Below are positions 44,425 through 56,609 of a stretch of 64,000 bases of DNA, one piece after another (position 1 is the stretch's first letter; each line of letters opens with the position of its first letter). The notes below the pieces were generated by a model that worked only from the letters and a program-made list of their open reading frames with translations, was not told the origin of the DNA and did not search any database. This DNA comes from Cheilinus undulatus (Eukaryota > Chordata > Actinopteri > Labriformes > Labridae). Position numbers and translations under genes: made by a program. The stretch spans positions 31,541,732 to 31,605,731 of the forward strand of contig NC_054886.1 of NCBI RefSeq assembly GCF_018320785.1, given 5' to 3'.

Positions 44425-46160
44425 CTAAATTTCAGCCAGAGAGCAAAGTGGCATGACAACTGTTACCCTCTCTCTTGTGCTGTGTAACTGGACAGTGGAT
44501 GTGTTCACCACACATCTCCCAGCAATGCGCTCAACTGGGAGAAAGGATGCCGGTTGCGAGGTGTCTGTTCCCTGCAAACTCCACACTTCCACTGGCCTGC
44601 CAAAAAAATGCCTTTCAGGGTGTTGATGAAGCCATGAAACTTTTGCAAGGCAGTGTCTGAATCTAGTGCCCTTAGCTAACACATGCATAACCAAGAACTC
44701 CTTTATTATCGCTGGTCTTGGCTCTGATAAAGGGTCAATGATGGGTTCCTCAAAACTGTTGGTGTCTGCACACCACTTAGCATATCCATATGCTGATCTC
44801 TCTGCCCTACATCCTTCAATTGAATAAGTAAAATTTGAAATGATACTCGTTTGCATGTCATGCCAAAACAGTCCACATTAGTGATACAGTCATCTGGGTA
44901 CATTTGATGATACATTTTTAAGAATGGCACATCTGTCATGCTCATCCAGGATGATGTTGCAGAAAGGGGAGAGTGGCACTACTGTACAGTTCTCCAACAG
45001 AAGCCTGTCTGCAGACAACACGATACTGTGCTTCGCATAAAGAACATCAGTGATACTGTCACGTGACAAAGCCCCTAAAATATTAGCAAAGTCACTTTCA
45101 TATTCAGAAGTCTATCGCACCCTGAGCTGCTGACTCTGCTGAAACTGCCCCATAATCTGGACTTCTATTGACCTGCTGTTGTTTTGGGATTTTCCAAGCA
45201 TTCCACTGAAACGCTCAAATGAAAAACACCAGAAAGAGTAAACTGGTCCATAGTCCAGTCCAGTCATAACACAGTCTTTCAAATGAAGATGAAGGTGCAT
45301 GTTGGGGGTGCAGTATTGTGGGCTGAAAATGTTAACAAATTTCGATGGGAAAGTCTGCAGGTATCCATCTGCTACTTCGAGTCTTGGTTTAGAGATAATC
45401 CTAGAGCAGAGTATAATGCATTCCTGCACAAAGTCAACACACATATCATAATGTTTGTCACTGATAAGTCCTTTAAGACAAAACAAAGAGTAAAGAGTTG
45501 TCCAGTTTTTCCATTGGTCCGCTGTGAAACTTGTAAAGCCAGATGATATTCTTAGGGGAATCCTCCCAACCTCATATGGCACCTTGATAGATTCAACCCT
45601 TGCTTGTAGTTCCTCAAGACTTTGCCTGTCAAAACCCCCAGCTCTGTCCAGAGTCAGAACACTTGTCTTGCTGTCCCAAGAAGAAGATTGTGCATGGGGT
45701 TTGGGGAAACATGTTTGTTGTACCAGGACTGCAATACAATAATCATTGCAGAATCAATTTGGGAATGCTGAAGGTTAGATGCAGAGTAAAAAAACACTTC
45801 TGAGAATGCTCTTAATGTCATATGCCCTGGAACCATGACACAGGTACGCTGGTTAAATGAAGTTATTTGGCACAGGCACAAAATAATTGCCAGGCATAGA
45901 TGAGAGCAAACAGAAAGAGAACATTAAATTAAAAGAAGCACATTAGTTTACTACAGGGTCAATATCAAAGGTCATATGAGTTTGTTTCCTCTTCTTTTTC
46001 AGGATGTTCAAACAAACATCCTGGAATGCTTCAGTCATGTGGGAGGAGATGCCTGACGTTATTCGGTACAAGCAAACACCAAGCATATCTTGTTCTTGTG
46101 AGGTTTGCTTAGTTTCTTTAACTGATCCCTGTTCCTGCCAACTAAAATCAATGAAATGAT
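44425..46160 (-). pseudogene. En/Spm (CACTA-like) transposon relic with tnp2/DUF4218-type region
   Basis: Read on the minus strand, successive broken frames give SPNPMHNLLLGTARQVF (about 45720), ISSGFTSFTADQWKNWTTLY, NMHLHLHLKDCVMTGLDYGP and VYSFWCFSFERFSGMLGKSQ (45582-45112), and then HFFGRPVEVW..PVERIAGRCVV (about 44620-44480). The order and motifs match the transposase C-terminal part of animal En/Spm elements (tnp2 with DUF4218). The frames are offset and interrupted by stops, so it is dead. A fragment of the 5' part (45770-46160) reappears inverted at 56850-57160. Confidence 0.8.
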
Positions 46161-46329
46161 ACAAAAATCAGAAATGCATTTTGCAGTATTCTTGATGATA
46201 GAGCTGCATTGATCACCCTGCTGAATATTATGGGTTACGATGTAACACTGGTTCTCTGAGTGAAGAGACCATCTCTCCACCAGTGTACATAACATGTATG
46301 GGACATGCTTGTCAGGGCCCCTGTAGGGA

Positions 46330-46590
46330 GACTGAAGCCGGATTTATGCTTCTGCGTCACGTCGACGACGTAGCTACGCATAGCCCTCTGCGTCGTCGCG
46401 GACCGCTACACCGTAGCATGATGCACACCTCCAAAAAAATCCTTACTACGCGTCGCAGCGATGCGGACCACAAGGGCTGTGATTGGTCTGCTCAAAACGT
46501 CATTTCCGGCAGTTGCTTTTTCCGGTCTTTCTTCCTGCAACACCGTTATTTTTGAAGTTTTCGTGGAGCGGTGCGAGTGTTTTTTCAGCG
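46330..46590 (+). other. CpG-rich lead region of a Harbinger-like element
   Basis: GCCGGATTTATGCTTCTGCG is followed by a palindrome-rich, CG-dense stretch (GTCGACGACGTAGCTACGC, CGTCGTCGCGGACC). Its composition is unlike the surrounding AT-rich DNA. It lies immediately upstream of a MADF gene, as expected for the terminus and promoter of a PIF/Harbinger transposon. The right terminus was not found. Confidence 0.45.
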
Positions 46591-48740
46591 ATGGATCAAG
46601 TCGAAGAGAGAATAATCGAGGAGGTCAGGAAATACGAACACCTTTACAACTCCACCTCGAAGCACTATAAGGACTGCCGAATGGCAAATAACTCCTGGAG
46701 AGAAATTTCCAGGAACACGGGGCTGGTGGTCGCTGACTGCATGAAGAGGTGGAAGAACCTCCGCGACAAATACGTCCGGCTCCGTAAAAAACTTGCCACA
46801 AGAAGCGGCGACCCAGGCGGCCAAAAAGTGCCAGTGTTTCATTATTTCCTTTCATGTCTGGCACCTCACATGAAGCATCACGAAACGGAGTCTAATTATA
46901 AACAAAAGCTACGTGTTTTCTGTTATTAGCTCATATATCACAATGCTGCGTCATCGGTTACGTTTGTGTGTATGTGCAAACATGTAATACTGACCACTGG
47001 TTCTCATGATGTGCGATGCCACTGATTTCCTTTCCAATCCGATACCAAGTAAAATTCAAGCTGGTATCGCAGATACTGATCCGATACCGATACTTGCCGT
47101 GAATTCTTAATCTTATTTAGTTCAGCTATGTGTGTAGACTCTCAAAACAGCCTACACTAAAACTAAAGAATTAACAGTTTTCATACACTTGCCATTTCAT
47201 ATAAAAAGCTGTTACTCATTGAAATTGCTGTTAAAATATATAATTTAATGACAATAAAATACATGTCACAATAATTGCATAAGTTCGTCACTACTACATT
47301 TCAAAATATTCAATTAACCATCAGTCAAAACAAATGAGACTGAAAATAATACAAGAAAAATATTTTATAGAAACAATGTTATTATCTATCTTATTTATAA
47401 AATGTTTTTCAGTTTTATCTTAGCTTTTTTTTAGCCCTCAATGGCTGTTTTATTGCAAGTATAATGAATATTTTAGTAACACCTAGCCTGTGTAATCCAC
47501 TTCAAATGTTTTACTTTACAGGTAGCCTTACCTGACTAAATCTAGGCCTACTGAATAGATGTGAGGTGATCTCAGGGACATAGATTTTTACTCAAAGCTG
47601 AGCTCATGCAGTTGTTTATTGTGGCATTTATTTATTTCATTACTAATTTAATAACCATATTTATATTAATGAACATTTGTATAGAATAGGATTCCGTAGC
47701 TTTAAGAATGCAGGGAACTCCCGTTGTTTGATCATTAAAATAAAACCTAAGTCTAGTAGACAGATGTATATCACTACACATCTCCAACAGCTCCTTATTC
47801 TTTCTGCTCTTTCTGTTCCTGGATAGTTTCTGCCTGCAGCACCGGGACTCCGAGAGTGACGTCTGTCTCGCCCTAGCAGCACCTGTCTCTCTCCTCTCCT
47901 GCTCTCTGGATCACCTCATCATATTCTGTTTATGGTTGATTCTCAGATGTTTAACTAACTTAATACCTAACTGTCTTCTCACAGACATCACGTGCCGCGT
48001 CGTTGCTGTTTATGGAGCTGAAATATGTCCCCACATGACTGCGTTTTAGCGAGCAGCAGCACGTTGTGACCAGCGACGCTCTTATAGAGCCCTATTACGC
48101 ATGTGACTGACAGGCGGAAGAAGAAGTAGTTCCTGCTAACTGGGAATCATTACAACAAGATCGCGACAGTGTTTTTACTCTCCACTGTATTCCTGTTAAT
48201 GGCAAACTACACATTTGTCCACATTTATTAAAATATCGATATTTTTGTATGAGAATCGATTCTGAAACGTAAGACTCTCGTATCGGAGGGATCGATACTT
48301 CAGTATCAATCCGCACATCACTAGTAATCACACACATAGACTAACCAAGCATCCACTCTTTCATTAAAAACAGACGTCGTCCAGTTCGGCGGAGAGGGAT
48401 ACAGCCGCTTCACCATCTGCACCACCCGCTGAGCCCCCCCCCCCCCCCCCGGTCTGCCACACTGGAATTGCCTGCTCTCCTTCAACCACTTGTTTGCAGT
48501 CCACCGGCTTCTGCCCCAGTTGAGTTCCCGGTGTCTCGTCCCAAAAGGAACTGGTTTGTGAAGCAGATGGCAGACCTGGAAGAACACAGGATGAAGCTAC
48601 AGCAGAAGTTACTGCAGGGAACTGACGAGTGCTACAGGTTTGGGCAAACGGTGGCCGACATGCTCCAGAGGGTGCCAGAGGACCGCAGACCGGACGTCAT
48701 GTTTAAAGTCTACGGCTTGATACATGAAAGTAGACAGTAG
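46591..48740 (+). pseudogene. MADF/BESS (Adf-1-like) gene, Harbinger Myb-like type, with poly-C frameshift
   Basis: The first part (46591 to about 46895) encodes MDQVEERIIEEVRKYEHLYN and on through NSWREISRNTG, DCMKRWKNLRDKYVRLRKKL and VPVFHYFLSCLAPHMKHHE. This is a MADF (Myb/SANT-like) DNA-binding domain. The second part (from about 48374 after AAAAACAG) encodes TSSSSAERDTAASPSAPPAE, then prolines, then RPKRNWFVKQMADLEEHRMK and YRFGQTVADMLQRVPEDRRP plus DVMFKVYGLIHE, a BESS-like end. A 17-C run (48434-48450) separates two frames that would join with one base more or fewer. The exon-1 donor is not identified. Such genes are usual partners of Harbinger transposases. Confidence 0.65.
47015..48325. 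mobile_element. Possible DNA transposon inside the MADF gene interval
   Basis: The left side has TGATGTGCGATGCCACTGAT followed by several CCGATACC and GGTATCG words. The right side has TATCGATCC-type words and CCGCACATCACTAG, the inverse of GATGTGCGG. The shared inverted motif is only about 8-9 bp, and flanking duplications are not clear, so the boundaries are tentative. No transposase was recognised. Confidence 0.4.
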
Positions 48741-50400
48741 CTAGCAAACAACGAACTAAAAAGCTTTGAACTTTGACCCAGTTGTGTCTGGCAGATGCCC
48801 TTTTGTACATAGTTAAGACAATTTAGCATTTTTATATATTTCCGTTCAAGTATGTATTGTTATGTGTTGTATTGTTTGAGTGCACCCTGCTGTGATATTT
48901 TTCTACATGATACTTTCCTAATTTAAATAACATCCCTTGCTTGTTTTTTGCACCTTGTTAATATTGAAGACTAAAGCACACAAGTTTGTTTTGAAACTGT
49001 TTTTTTTTTATGTTTATTTTCAACACCATACACACATGGTTAGTGTTATGGTTATTATTGCAGCTAATTTTTTTATTCATAAATGTTATTAATCTGCCAG
49101 TTGCAGTCAGATATCAACCAGAAATGCAGATTTTTCATTTCCAAATCAAGTGAAGTCTTTAAATTGTTTGTTTGCAATTTGGATGCACAGTATTGGATTT
49201 TTGCAGATATACAATTTGCTGAATTTACAAATTAATTGTATTCCTACCAATATTGATACTGAAACTGATGTTTAAATGTAGCTCAGGCTGACATCTTTAG
49301 TCCTTAAAAGGGTGATTCTCTGGTTACTGAAAAATATTCCACAAAAAAATTGTGTTTCTGAACTTTGCATCTGATGAAGAACTATTTGAACCTCTGAGAA
49401 AATACGTTTTCCCACCTTAGGCATGAAATCCCAAACATTATTAGGAATCTCTTTGTCACTTAGGTTGTTTTAAGTTCAACCCCATAACGGGACAATTTGA
49501 TTTCTGTATAATTCTAAATTATATTCAAACTAATTCTTCCAGTGCCTTGGCAATCACCTGTCCCTCATGTAAAATAACATATTGTAAGTCTATTTTATTT
49601 GATTCTAAATAATAATAATTTGACTGTCAAGTAGGGTATGTTAACTTAGTGTACAAGTGGTCTTCATAAATCATGAAAATAAACTTTAACATAAACGTTA
49701 GATTAGGCTTTCGTATATTTTCTACTTGTCCTCTAAAATTTGCACACAGTTCAACAAACATTTATCTATTATTTGTTATTACTATCAAAAAATGTATGAC
49801 AATGAATCAAGTAACAGGGTTGAACACACTGTAACGGGGTTGAATGAATGACTCAACATTTAATCAAACTGAAATTGACTTTAATTCATTCATTAATACA
49901 AACAAGAGGAAAGAAACACATCATTAGGCATGTAATATTAAACCATTTTTAACCCTCCAGTACCTTTCAAATATTTATTACACCTGGGACCTTTAGCGCA
50001 TGGTATGCACTCATCATACTGTCGCTATAAAAAATACTATCTAACCTAAATATTGATATCAAAGATCTTGAATTTCTAAAGATTTTAACCCTTTAAATGC
50101 CAGGTTTTTGTCATGAAGGCACCACAATTTCATGTTGAAAATACAGAAAATATTAATTATTTTTAATATACTACATGCAAACTAGATTTTTTTGTTTTGG
50201 ATAATTACAGCCTGGGATATGTCTGTGATTAGCAGCAACCTTGATTTTCATGCATTATTATTTTTTGTGCAGCGACAAATACTCACACTTTGGACCTTTA
50301 GCACATAAAACACACCACTGAAACCCATTCTAACTGTAATTGTTGATCTCCCTGCCATGAAAGCATAATACATACATACATTTTATTATATCTGGGTGTC
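48741..50400. other. Intergenic sequence with a diverged dispersed repeat
   Basis: AT-rich. From about 50090 a repeat begins TTAACCCTTTAAATGCCAGG and continues with TTTTTGTGCAGCGACAAATA and CTCACACTTTGGACC. It is distantly related to the repeats at 100-310 and 12050-12310. The TTAA-CCCTTTAAATGCC start could be a piggyBac-type end, but the other end was not found. Confidence 0.45.
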
Positions 50401-50442
50401 AGTCTGGCCGTTGACCCTGACCTACCTCTCTAACCCCCCACT

Positions 50443-50655
50443 GTTTTCAATCTCAGCTTTCCTTTTCTGTCTTTCTTTAGCCTTCTGCCATTCCTTAGGC
50501 TTACATCTTTGAGCTCTCTTACTCAGGTCATTGATTGATTTCCTTTTCTCTGCTTCTGTATCCCTTTTCCATCGCTCACGCTCTTTCCTGAGGTATTCTT
50601 CCCTTCTCTGTGAATCTGCATTTCTTCTCGCCCTGCCTCTCTGCAGAAGCTAGCT
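50443..50655 (-). pseudogene. Basic, helical coding remnant (repeat-derived)
   Basis: One minus-strand frame is open for about 70 codons: RGRARRNADSQRREEYLRKE, RERWKRDTEAEKRKSINDLS, KRAQRCKPKEWQKAKERQKR and KAE, then a stop soon after. Similar Arg/Lys/Glu-rich segments recur in repeat-encoded proteins of fish. No ATG context, splice sites or second exon were identified. Confidence 0.4.
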
Positions 50656-52077
50656 ATGTTGCCCCTTTGGGCACGAGCAGGCCTTCATACAGGACAGTTC
50701 TTTCTTTGGGGGCATTAGGCCTGAGATTACTGTAGGGGGTTGTCATACAACACGGTACTGTTCACCCCTAAGGCTAACCAACCCAAATGTTGGTACTTTG
50801 GGTTTTTGAGATCACTGCAGGAGGTAGCCATAAATCACACCGGGGGGGTGCTAGCCATGTGGTTGTTGCCAACTAGATAAGCCACTGTTCCAGGAGGAAT
50901 TAAGCTCCTCGTCTCTCTCTTCATCCTTTTCTCCAATACCGAAGCGGGATAAAAATTGGGCTTTAGGCTGGCTGAGGCACTGCAGGCCTCACAGCAGAAG
51001 AAACCGCCAAGTTCCTGACACTTGAGGGGGCAAAGCTTTTCTGCTACCCGCAGGCTTTGTAAAACAAACTTCTCTTGGGTTGTTATATTTATTTATGTAA
51101 TTTTGGGAAAAAGCACCCGCTGCTGATGTCCCAACACAGCGCATATTTTTCATGCCCTCTCCACCAATGCATAGAAATGCTGTGATCCACACCAGAATTA
51201 TTGCCCTACTGGTCTTAAAACATGTTGCTTTTTTAAGTGTTTTAAATTGGAAAATGAGATAAAAAGAAAGGATCATTTTGGAAATAGAGTTCCAACTGAA
51301 ACAGAGGAAACTCTAATAAAGGACAAAAAAAGAAGACAAGTAGGCAGCGTATACAATACTCCTATTAAGGCAGAAAGCTAAGAATTATTACAAATCATAG
51401 GAAACACTTCAGTACTGGTGATGCAAAAACAAAATGGAAAGACTGTTTAAAGCGTACACTGTTTCTACCAACCAAAATATGTGCCTTCCTTTGTATAACA
51501 TATTACTTAATGATCCATACATGTCAATGTGGTGTTATTATATTATACATCTGAAAGATACATACCACTCAGGGTTAGGGATGGGTGCCGAATGTAGTAC
51601 TTTTATAGGTACCAACCAAGAACGGAGAAATAAATATCTGAAACTCAGAAGTATTGAGCTATATTTATAAACTAAATAACACTTATCATCACATATACAC
51701 ACACAAAAGTACAGAATTGGGTACCGTTGCATACCGGTTCAAAATTGAAAGATACCCATCCCTATCCAGGTTGGTTAATAAGACACCCTACTGTCTCTCC
51801 TCCTCCTGCCTGTCTGAGTGCTTCTCCAAAGCAAACAGACACACACAGACAGGCACAATCCCTTGCATGCACAGATGTGCTGCAGTGCGACTTCTACTGA
51901 ACTGCAGACATCCCTGTTTAGAAGTTTACCCCTGTCACTGATTCAAAACATCGTAAAAAGATCTGATCCCAATCAAACGCACATTCTTTCTTTACAAACT
52001 TTCATGACATCGCGAACAGGAAGCCTCCTGTGAACACTCGCTTGTAAAGAAAACTCATTCATGAGGAATGACAACTT
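50656..52077. other. Intergenic sequence
   Basis: No gene was recognised. Bases 50650-50960 contain short G-rich words but no assignable repeat family. Confidence 0.4.
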
Positions 52078-52180
52078 TTAATAATAATAATAACAGCTTT
52101 ACTTATATAGCACCTTTAAAAACAGATGTTTGCAAAGTGCTTTAACAGGGAAAAAACTCAGGGATTCACAAAATAAACAA
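52078..52180. repeat. (ATA)n-headed dispersed repeat, copy 3
   Basis: A TAATAATAATAATAAC run, then AGCTTTACTTATATAGCACC, TTTAAAAACAGATG and TTTGCAAAGTGCTTTAACAG. Same layout as 38094 and 44010. Confidence 0.75.
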
Positions 52181-52799
52181 TTAGCGGTTAACAAAATGGA
52201 GAAAGTCTTGAGAATCAAAAAGAAAAGCAAAATGAACTGAAACACAAAAGTCTACAAAATTAACACAACTGAAAGGAATGAAAAGATCATCCTGAAGACA
52301 CTTAAAATAGTAAAAGATGAAAATATCCAGGAAAAGATAATATATGACATGATAAGATATTAAAGTAAAATCGTGTACGCACAAAAAGACGACATGGCAT
52401 CATTAGCAATAAAACATAAATAAGAAGATTAATAGATAAAAAGAGAAGGAACAGCTAGTAAATTGAAAACGGAGGATATTAAGATTGCAACGGAAGGAAA
52501 ACTCAAGGATAAAAGAGTAAGAGCAGCAAAACAAATAAAAGAGTGATCATGAAAATAAGTTAAAGGAAGTGTCACATAAAAGCAATTCTGTAAAAGTAAG
52601 TTTAAAGGAGTGATTTAAAAGATGTAAGAGAATCTGCCAGCCTTAATTCCTTAAACAGCAAAAGCCCCGTCTCCTTTAGACTTAAGTCTTGACTTTGGAA
52701 TGACCAGGAACCCCTGGATCTATGGCTGTGTGATGATTCATAAGAGGTCAGCATCTTAGAAATGCAATCTGCTGCTGCAATTTGATGTTATAATCTTAT

Positions 52800-53345
52800 A
52801 GTGTTGTATGACTGTTTATGCTATTCCTACTTGTCTTATATTGAATTAAGAGGTAATGTAATTTTTAGTTATTGAGAGATAAACACGACTAAGATGATTG
52901 AATTAATCCATAAACTGAAGTATGTTTGTTTCTCTTAAGTCTTCTTTCTTTGTTCGATATGAGTTGGTTGTTTTTGGACTGAGATTTAACCTATGGAGGG
53001 TGAGACTGTGATATTTGTTACTTCAGTGTCTGTGGGAGGAGCAGCAAGGCCTGCCCCTCCCTGAGTTGAGAAGTGGGGCTTTTAAGCACAGACTCTCTTC
53101 TTGGTTGGCTTCTTACTCTCTCCTTGTTTACCCTCTTTTCACACCGTCTCTTCTTCTTGCAACACATCTCTCTCTTTCTCTCTTTTGCTATTAGTTGGCG
53201 TTTCATTCTTTGGGCTTTAGCCTTTTTTTTCTTCTTTTTCAAGTTTTGTGCCGTGTCCAAACTTTTGGTCTCCATAAATCTTCATCAACTTTATTCAGTT
53301 CCAGTGTTTTTTTAGTTGTTTTTGTACTTTTTTGGCTTCATCACA
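52800..53345 (+). repeat. LTR-like or other dispersed repeat
   Basis: Begins near TTTATGCTATTCCTACTTGT and ends in a T-rich stretch near TTTATTCAGTTCCAGTG. The start matches 60308-60340, and later blocks (GAGAC.GTGATATTTG, CTTCTT.CAACACAT) match loosely further along 60340-60590. Solo LTRs could look like this, but no TG...CA borders or target duplication were confirmed. Confidence 0.4.
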
Positions 53346-53512
53346 GCAGCCTAAAACTTTAAATACCTTTTTGTAACCTTATCTGAATCCTGCATGCCCA
53401 GACTTCACAGCTGTAGTTATCTGCCTTTTTAATTCCTCCAGTAGCCCACTGAAGTGGTGTCGGCTGGCCAGAGACATTATTTTTGATGGTTATTTGAGCA
53501 AATTAAAAACTT

Positions 53513-53821
53513 TTGTATATTTTGTTTTGTTTTGTTTTTGGAACTGGACGGGTCGACCCAAATCAGTGGAGAGGACGTCGCTTGTCGTGTCTGACCATCA
53601 GCTGGGAGAGATCCACTTTGGCACCACTCGACTCTGCAGAATTTTCCGTTCTTCATTACACCAACAAAGGTTTGAGTCAGCTGATCAGGCAGCAGCCCCA
53701 GGACTCCCCCTCTTTCATCTTTGGGACTCCATCCCTCTACGACAAAGTAGGCCATTCTGGTGTTATTCCTCCTGAATGGGTTGATGTGTTTCACTCTGTT
53801 CCATTAAAAGCCATTAGTTAA
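53513..53821 (+). CDS. Unrecognised open frame, possibly element-encoded
   Basis: A 102-codon frame follows the LTR-like repeat. It encodes GTGRVDPNQWRGRRLSCLTI, then SWERSTLAPLDSAEFSVLHY, IRQQPQDSPSFIFGTPSLYD and KVGHSGVIPPEWVDVFHSVP. The composition is that of a real protein (balanced, Trp, Pro and Cys present) rather than low-complexity translation. I do not recognise a domain. Its location suggests it is part of a mobile element rather than a host gene. Confidence 0.3.
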   Translation: MYILFCFVFGTGRVDPNQWRGRRLSCLTISWERSTLAPLDSAEFSVLHYTNKGLSQLIRQQPQDSPSFIFGTPSLYDKVGHSGVIPPEWVDVFHSVPLKAIS

Positions 53822-54344
53822 ATTAGACTTATTTTCTAAAATCCATTTCCAAATTCTACCATTTAATTATGTTTTACTCACCCTTCATCAAATCAGATTA
53901 TTATCATCTCTTATTATTACAGTTGGCCATTTCCTGTCTCACTTTCCTACATTATAATTTATATTATTAAGTGATTTAAACATCGTAATCCTGTTATTCA
54001 TAATAAATCTTAAAAACGCAAGTTATTTGTCCTGGAAGCATTATTTTGGGAAGGTTATCACTAAAACGGGAATTTACAATGGAGATACAGGACTGATATA
54101 CATTTTAAGATTAAATGCAGTTATGCCTTATTTAATTCTGCATATGCAGTGGTGCCACCTAACGATCAATTAAATTTGATGTTGCTACATTTTTTTTTTT
54201 TATTATTTTTTTTTTTGGTGCCCCGTGTGAGGCCGCATCCAACGTAATTCCCAAATTTGATAATATACAAACACAGGATCACAATCACACTTATGTTTTC
54301 TGAAGTTGCTAGATTATGTGTGCTTTTTAATCTGCTGTGTTTAT

Positions 54345-54620
54345 TACCTCCACCAAGGAGGTTATGTGATTGGGTGGGTTTGTTTGTTTGTTTGTTAGTT
54401 TGTCTGTTTGTTGGTTTGTTAGCAACATAACTCAAAAAGTTGCAGACGGATTTTGATAAAAATTTTCAGGAAATGTCAAAAATGGCACAAGGAAGAACTG
54501 ATTAGACTTTGGGAGTGATCCGGATCACCATCTGGATCCAGGAAGTTTTTAAAGGATTCTGTACTATTGGGAGATAGGGCTAATGGCGGAGGTCTGCACT
54601 CTCCGAGTGCTTTTCTAGAG
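54345..54620 (+). repeat. MITE-like unit, orientation 1
   Basis: Begins with the hairpin ACCTCCACCAAGGAGGTTAT, then GTTTGTTTGTTTGTTAG, AACATAACTCAAAAAGTTGC, GGGAGTGATCCGGATCACC and GAGATAGGGCTAATGGCGGA, ending GGTCTGC. The reverse-complement order is found at 56030-56275 and 56610-56850. Confidence 0.8.
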
Positions 54621-56029
54621 ATCATATGTGCTTGAACTGTGTTTAAATCTGTGTGCTACGCAGAGGTGTTTATGTGCATTTTGTGTTACTGACAGAGCGT
54701 GCTAATGTCTCGTTTAAAGTAGATGAGAAGAGATCCTAATGAAGTGCATGTTTAGGTGTGTATGTGAGCAGGGCTTGACATTAACGTTTTTGCAATCTCC
54801 TTTTCCTCCCAGCACACACACAGGCAGTGGGTCTACCTCTGCTCTCAGTCTGATAGGCTCTATGCACGCATCACTTACCTGTTTGACATTAAGCCGCTCC
54901 CAGACTTCCAGTCGGGAGATTGACTGCAGAAGAGAACGGTGGTGATGGCAGATTTGTTGCTGTTTACCATCTGTTTGCAGGAGTTACTGAGAGTGACTGT
55001 CAATAACGTTTAAATTAAGCTGATGATGTACATTGTGGCACACAGCAGTGATGTCCGGAAGTGCTAATAACCCGTCTTATTTTAGCACATTTGGATGCCA
55101 TTATGATAAAGAGCAAACACAAACAATTGAAAAAAAAAACTGACAAAAAAACCTGACAAATAATCACAGTAAAGGATGGTTTACTTTTGGAGAATGATGA
55201 CACTAGGTTCCATCTTGGCTTAGCACGTATAGTCTGGCAGAAGTTGGCAGGCTGCCTAATTTTCCTCTGGAAATACGTCACACCCTGCAGTGCATAGAGC
55301 CTATTGGCTCTCTGCCCCCTGTTTTTGTCCGTCTGCCTCTTCAGTGGTGCTTCGTTTTATGTCTGTTGGTGTGTGCGCACTCTGGAGAAGCACTCAAACA
55401 GGCAGGTGGAGGAGGGGCAGAGAAACTAGGGATGGGTACCTGACACAGGTGTGGGCCCAGTTTTCAATGAAGTTAAGATTAAGTAAAATTTGACATAAAA
55501 ACTCATTGGATTTTTAAATGACTGGGTAAGACCTACAGGCATGAAAATCGGTACACATATGCATCATGATGAGACGGGAAAAAAATTACATTATGACCAT
55601 CCTCTAAAACATACAGGAACCAAACTATAAACAAAAAAGTGTCAAATTTTGGCCATTTTGGTGATTTTCGGCCAAATTACAGTCCACGCATTTGAGCGAA
55701 CTTGTCCAAGGGGACTTATCCGATTGACTCCCGATTGACTGGTTTTTCCTCAAACTAGACAAGATGGACACCTAAAGTTATCAAATGCAGGACGGGGCCA
55801 ACAGATGCACACATGGCAGAGGGTGAATATTCCTCTATTCCTCCCAGCATTGTGAGTATTCTTGCTACAATTCACTGTCCTCCTCTCTGTTGCGCTCCAA
55901 CCCGTCTCCTCGACCGGGTGTGCATCTTTCAAAGTCTATAAACTCCAAAACTGAATAGAAACACACCAACAAATGCTGCTGGGATTGAAGTTACTCATGT
56001 CCGCCATCTCCTGGTGTAAAGTGGTAACA
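54621..56029. other. Intergenic sequence
   Basis: No gene was recognised. Several short open frames are unrelated to known domains. Confidence 0.4.
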
Positions 56030-56275
56030 GCGCAGACCTCCGCCATTAGCCCTATCTCCAAATAGTGTAGAATCCTTTAAAAAAAATCCTGAATCCAGAT
56101 GGTGATCTGGATCACTCCCAAAATCTTATCAGTTTTTCCTTATGCCATTTCTGACATTTCCTGAAAATTTCATCAAAATTCATCTGCAACTTTTTGAGTT
56201 ATGTTGTTAACAAACTAAAAAACAAACGAACAAACCCGCCCGATCACATAACCTCCTCGGCGGAGGTAATAAGGC
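56030..56275 (-). repeat. MITE-like unit, orientation 2, first copy
   Basis: GCAGACCTCCGCCATTAGCC, then TGGTGATCTGGATCACTCCC, TTTTTGAGTTATGTTGTTAA and CACATAACCTCCTCGGCGGA plus GGTAATAAGG. It is the reverse complement of the unit at 54345. Confidence 0.8.
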
Positions 56276-56609
56276 CTCTTCTTGGAGAATTATTCACTAT
56301 AAACTGTTGTAACTTTGGGGGAGATCATTCTATGGTCTTCACCCTTTTTTATGCCAACACAACAGTATCAAACTGTACATGCCCACATGAGAACATCTCT
56401 TGTCTTAGTGTGTTGAATCTATCATGCTCTGATTTTGACCTGAAGTCCTCAATATCTGTCCCAACACTGACATTTTCAGGTTCAGGTTCAGGTTACTTTA
56501 TTTGTACCCATAGGTAGATTTGTTTTGCAGTCAGTGAGATTACAACATCCATTTCAAAACGCAGCTCACAGGACAGAAGCAACAAGAAACAGACAGGAAC
56601 TAGAAGCAC

